Shown here in pieces: positions 20,203-22,580 of a DNA stretch of 22,580 nucleotides (positions within the stretch are counted from its first letter, which is position 1; the number at the start of each line of letters is the position of its first letter). The DNA comes from Reticulitermes lucifugus. Lineage: Eukaryota; Arthropoda; Insecta; Blattodea; Rhinotermitidae. The translations under genes were made by a program, and so were the position numbers. The stretch covers positions 14,693-37,272 of the forward strand of contig JAKCWW010005272.1 in NCBI GenBank assembly GCA_026260175.1, written 5' to 3'. Below the pieces are notes generated by a model. It did not search any database and was not told the DNA's origin. It saw only the letters and a program-made list of their open reading frames with translations.

Positions 20203-20287
20203 TCAGGTCTTCTAGGATGTAATGCCATGTCTCATGGTAACTGCTTACCAGTTAAGGTGCTGTAGACAGCATCCCAGAAAAGTTGAA
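20203..20287. mobile_element. Short MITE-like copy, TTCTGGGATG family
   Basis: The left end TCAGGTCTTCTAGGATG and the right end CATCCCAGAAAAGTTGA are inverted copies with about four mismatches, enclosing some 50 bases. It is a more decayed sibling of the 7912 element. Confidence 0.6.
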
Positions 20288-20579
20288 TCTTTAACAGCAC
20301 GGCTGTGAGAATCTCAAATCCCAAGTTTAATGTACAAATTACACACAGAGCGAATTATGAAACTGTATAATAGTGATATAAGTCAATACTAGGCCCTGCA
20401 TATGGAAATTGTGTGTGTCTAAATCGACCAGAAGGTAAGTTCATTATGGATTTTAAGTGTCTACAAGTAGCAGTAATGCAGCTTGCATATTTGTGGGTCC
20501 AATGTTCCAGTTTGACTTCAGAGTTCAAGACATCGTTTGAAAATGTGCTGTGGTCCACACAGGAAGTGTTTTTGTGGGC
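20288..20579. other. No gene supported
   Basis: A frame from 20413 runs through this stretch and an AAG|GTAAGT donor-like site lies at about 20434, but no matching acceptor or recognisable protein was seen. Confidence 0.4.
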
Positions 20580-21185
20580 TTACAGAGGTGTGATTGTTTT
20601 TCTTCTCTTTTTCTGTTCTCTTTGATCTGCAACTCCATACTCGCTTTTTCTCTCTACAGGATAATTTTCTTTCTCTGTATGTTTCATTTTTTATAATTTA
20701 GCCATTGTGACCTTCCTTTCTTTCTTTGATTTCAATCTTCTTTTGCCTTTTCATCTGCCCCTTTGTTACTCTTCCTGTCTGGCTGTATTTTCTTTCTTGC
20801 ATATATGTTTGTCTGCATAAACACACACACACACACACTACTACTACTTTCCTGTATTTTTTTTTCCTTTTTTGTAACATCCTTTTCTTTTGTTTGTCTT
20901 TTTTAAGTCCTTTTTGTGTGATTCTTCATGTCCTACCACTTCTGCAATTCATTCATAATCCTGTTTCTTTTTTAATTTTTATAGTTTTATTCAGGTTTTC
21001 TTTACCTTCTGACATTCCTTTCTTAATCTCTTCTCCTTCCAATTTGTCTTCTCTTTATTTGATTTATTCCTGATTTTCTGTATCCATTATGTTACAACTT
21101 GTGGCATTCTATCCCATCTAATCTTTCCATTCTGGCATTCCTATTTTCTGTTTTTATTTTCTCACAATTTCTCATTCACTTTTTA
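20580..21185 (+). repeat. Pyrimidine-rich low-complexity tract with AC microsatellite
   Basis: The + strand is dominated by T and C over some 600 bases, with clusters such as CCTTCCTTTCTTTCTTTG. An (AC)9 run at about 20820-20838 is followed by (TAC)n. Open frames here are Phe/Leu/Ser/Cys-rich artefacts of the base bias. Confidence 0.8.
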
Positions 21186-21640
21186 GGGATGTTCACATAA
21201 GTCACAGCAAGCGACTGTTAGCTTCGTCATGTCCGTCTGTCCACCCACAACTATCAGGTCAGCTCCTGCCGGTAGGTTTTGGTGAAATTTTGTATTGTAG
21301 GCCTTTATTAAAAGGTGTCAAAATCCAAATTTGATTAAACTTGGGCAAAAATAGTAGGCACTTTATATGAAGACCTAAGTACACGTTATTCTTGCTAATG
21401 ACATTAAATCACCGTTGATGCCCTCTTTTCGGGTGAAATGTTGTCTGCCTGTTGACCGCGACATGCATTGGTCTGCAATACAAAGGAAACATTGTTGATT
21501 TTCCATGGCAAAAATCTTTAGTTCAAGAACACTACTACAAACACAATGTGAAGTGGTCGTGGGCCGTTAGCATAGCCATGGAGGTGTAAAACTCATATGA
21601 ATGCACCAAAGTGTTACATTACAGGTACACTGCCTGTCTT
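21186..21640. other. Island of ordinary composition inside the pyrimidine-rich region
   Basis: Base composition returns to normal here, with phrases such as GTCATGTCCGTCTGTCC that suggest an inserted repeat. No termini or coding frame were identified. Confidence 0.4.
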
Positions 21641-22580
21641 GTTACTTTTAGCCCTACCATGCACTCTTGTATATTTCTTTCCCTGGATTTCTGTTCTTTC
21701 TCTGTCCTTGTAGTTCTTTGCCCTTTTTCCATTTAATGTCCATTCATACATTCATGCAGTATTTATTTTTTCTACCTCCACACTTTTTCATCCCCCCCCC
21801 CCTGTTTCCCTCTCTGTTTAACAGTCTTGTCACATGTTTCTTGTTTGCATATGGTCTCCTTCATATGTTCCCATTTTCTTTCCATCTAATCGTATCTTTC
21901 TTTTCCGTAGTTCCACCCACCTGTTTCTCACCTTCTCTATGTCAATACTGTTAGTCCTACAGCTCCTGTCTTTTAATGTCATTTTGTTTCCTGCTTTACA
22001 TGCTTCAAATAAAGATACATCCTGTTTAATTTTGAATTTATGAACATTTATCGTGGAAAATGTAATGTACAGTGCAGAATAAATGTTTTAAAAAATTTGA
22101 TGTTTGTATCTTTCCACAGCTTTAGGCATTGTGCTTTTGCACTGTGTCCAGTGTTGGCTTGGAGCAAGAGTGGTCTATGTCCAAATTTGAAATTGCTTTC
22201 TCCAACATTGTGAAAATTAAAGTTGGTGCAGCAGTACAGTACATGACATTGAGAGTGCACTGCAGATTGAAACAAATTCTAATCAAAATTTTCCATTGCA
22301 TTGACAATGTATAGTTCTGTATAATTCAGTGAGATGTTGCCACAATTTTAGTAACGAATTTAATTTGTAATATGAAGTTGAATTTTGGTCTTGTGTTGTG
22401 GCTTGTTCTTTCCCTTTATTCTTTTCTTCTCTATCCATATGTTCTTTAGCGGTTCCCTTGGTCTTTACCCTTTATATCTGTACTTTATAGTGTCTTCTCT
22501 TTTTGTCCAATAATGTATCTTCCTTTGGTGAACAATCTGCTTTTCTCTTCCATTTGCTTAATGTGCCTTGGCTTTTTATT
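21641..22580 (+). repeat. Further pyrimidine-rich tracts to the window end
   Basis: T/C-rich low-complexity sequence resumes at about 21641-21960, including an 11-C run at 21792-21802, and again at 22390-22580. The middle part (22050-22390) is more mixed. A good acceptor-like TATCTTTCCACAG at 22119 is followed by no frame longer than about 32 codons, so no exon is called. Confidence 0.6.

Noticed and set aside
20726..21073. 115-codon Phe/Leu/Ser/Cys-rich frame, like a membrane protein
   Set aside because: The composition follows from the T/C-rich low-complexity DNA; no start context, domain or splice support.
22120..22220. Terminal exon after the acceptor at 22119
   Set aside because: Every phase meets a stop within about 32 codons and none gives a protein-like reading that joins earlier exons.

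Overview
This window looks like arthropod nuclear DNA, most likely from a cockroach or termite (Blattodea). The reasons are AT-rich, low-density sequence; spliced exons with GT-AG borders; many decayed transposons; and retrotransposon tails whose wording I recognise from Blattodea genomes (for example DLAQDRDRWRALVSA next to LTSRRPASFSRRTLLHGV, and APGGRGSQVFRQSAH). There is no prokaryotic gene organisation, and most open frames here are chance ORFs. The species assignment is from memory of such repeats, not from a search.

The clearest gene is on the + strand in the first 7 kb. Six short exons (141-167, 285-471, 1691-1909, 3012-3154, 5532-5667, 6708-6788) have acceptor and donor sites, and their reading phases join without a break over about 264 codons. 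They encode a low-complexity, probably disordered stretch, first acidic and Ser/Thr/Pro-rich, then Arg/Lys-rich. I do not recognise the family; both ends of the protein lie outside this set. A further exon-like block at 11621-11766 (helical, hydrophobic) and a weaker one at 18440-18514 may be later exons of the same gene, or of others.

The introns and the rest of the window are packed with mobile-element remains. There are two hAT-like non-autonomous elements with 8-bp near-identical target duplications (6042-6466 and 8086-8516), foldback elements (3447-3660, 5879-5998, about 14335-14449), a small dispersed family with TTCTGGGATG-type inverted ends (5.9, 7.9, 9.3, 18.7, 19.05 and 20.2 kb), two tRNA-derived SINEs, three or four decayed LINE pieces, a mariner-type DNA-binding-domain ORF without a catalytic domain, and a 43-bp tandem repeat at 1144-1371. 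A 50-N assembly gap lies inside a LINE tail at 12487-12536. From about 20.6 kb to the end the + strand is strongly pyrimidine-rich.

I found no evidence for a new defence, CRISPR or biosynthetic system. The most useful points are the phase-matched hidden gene, the in-frame stop that appears only if its fourth intron is retained, the two hAT insertions with duplications, the near-perfect hairpins and the mariner-domain ORF.
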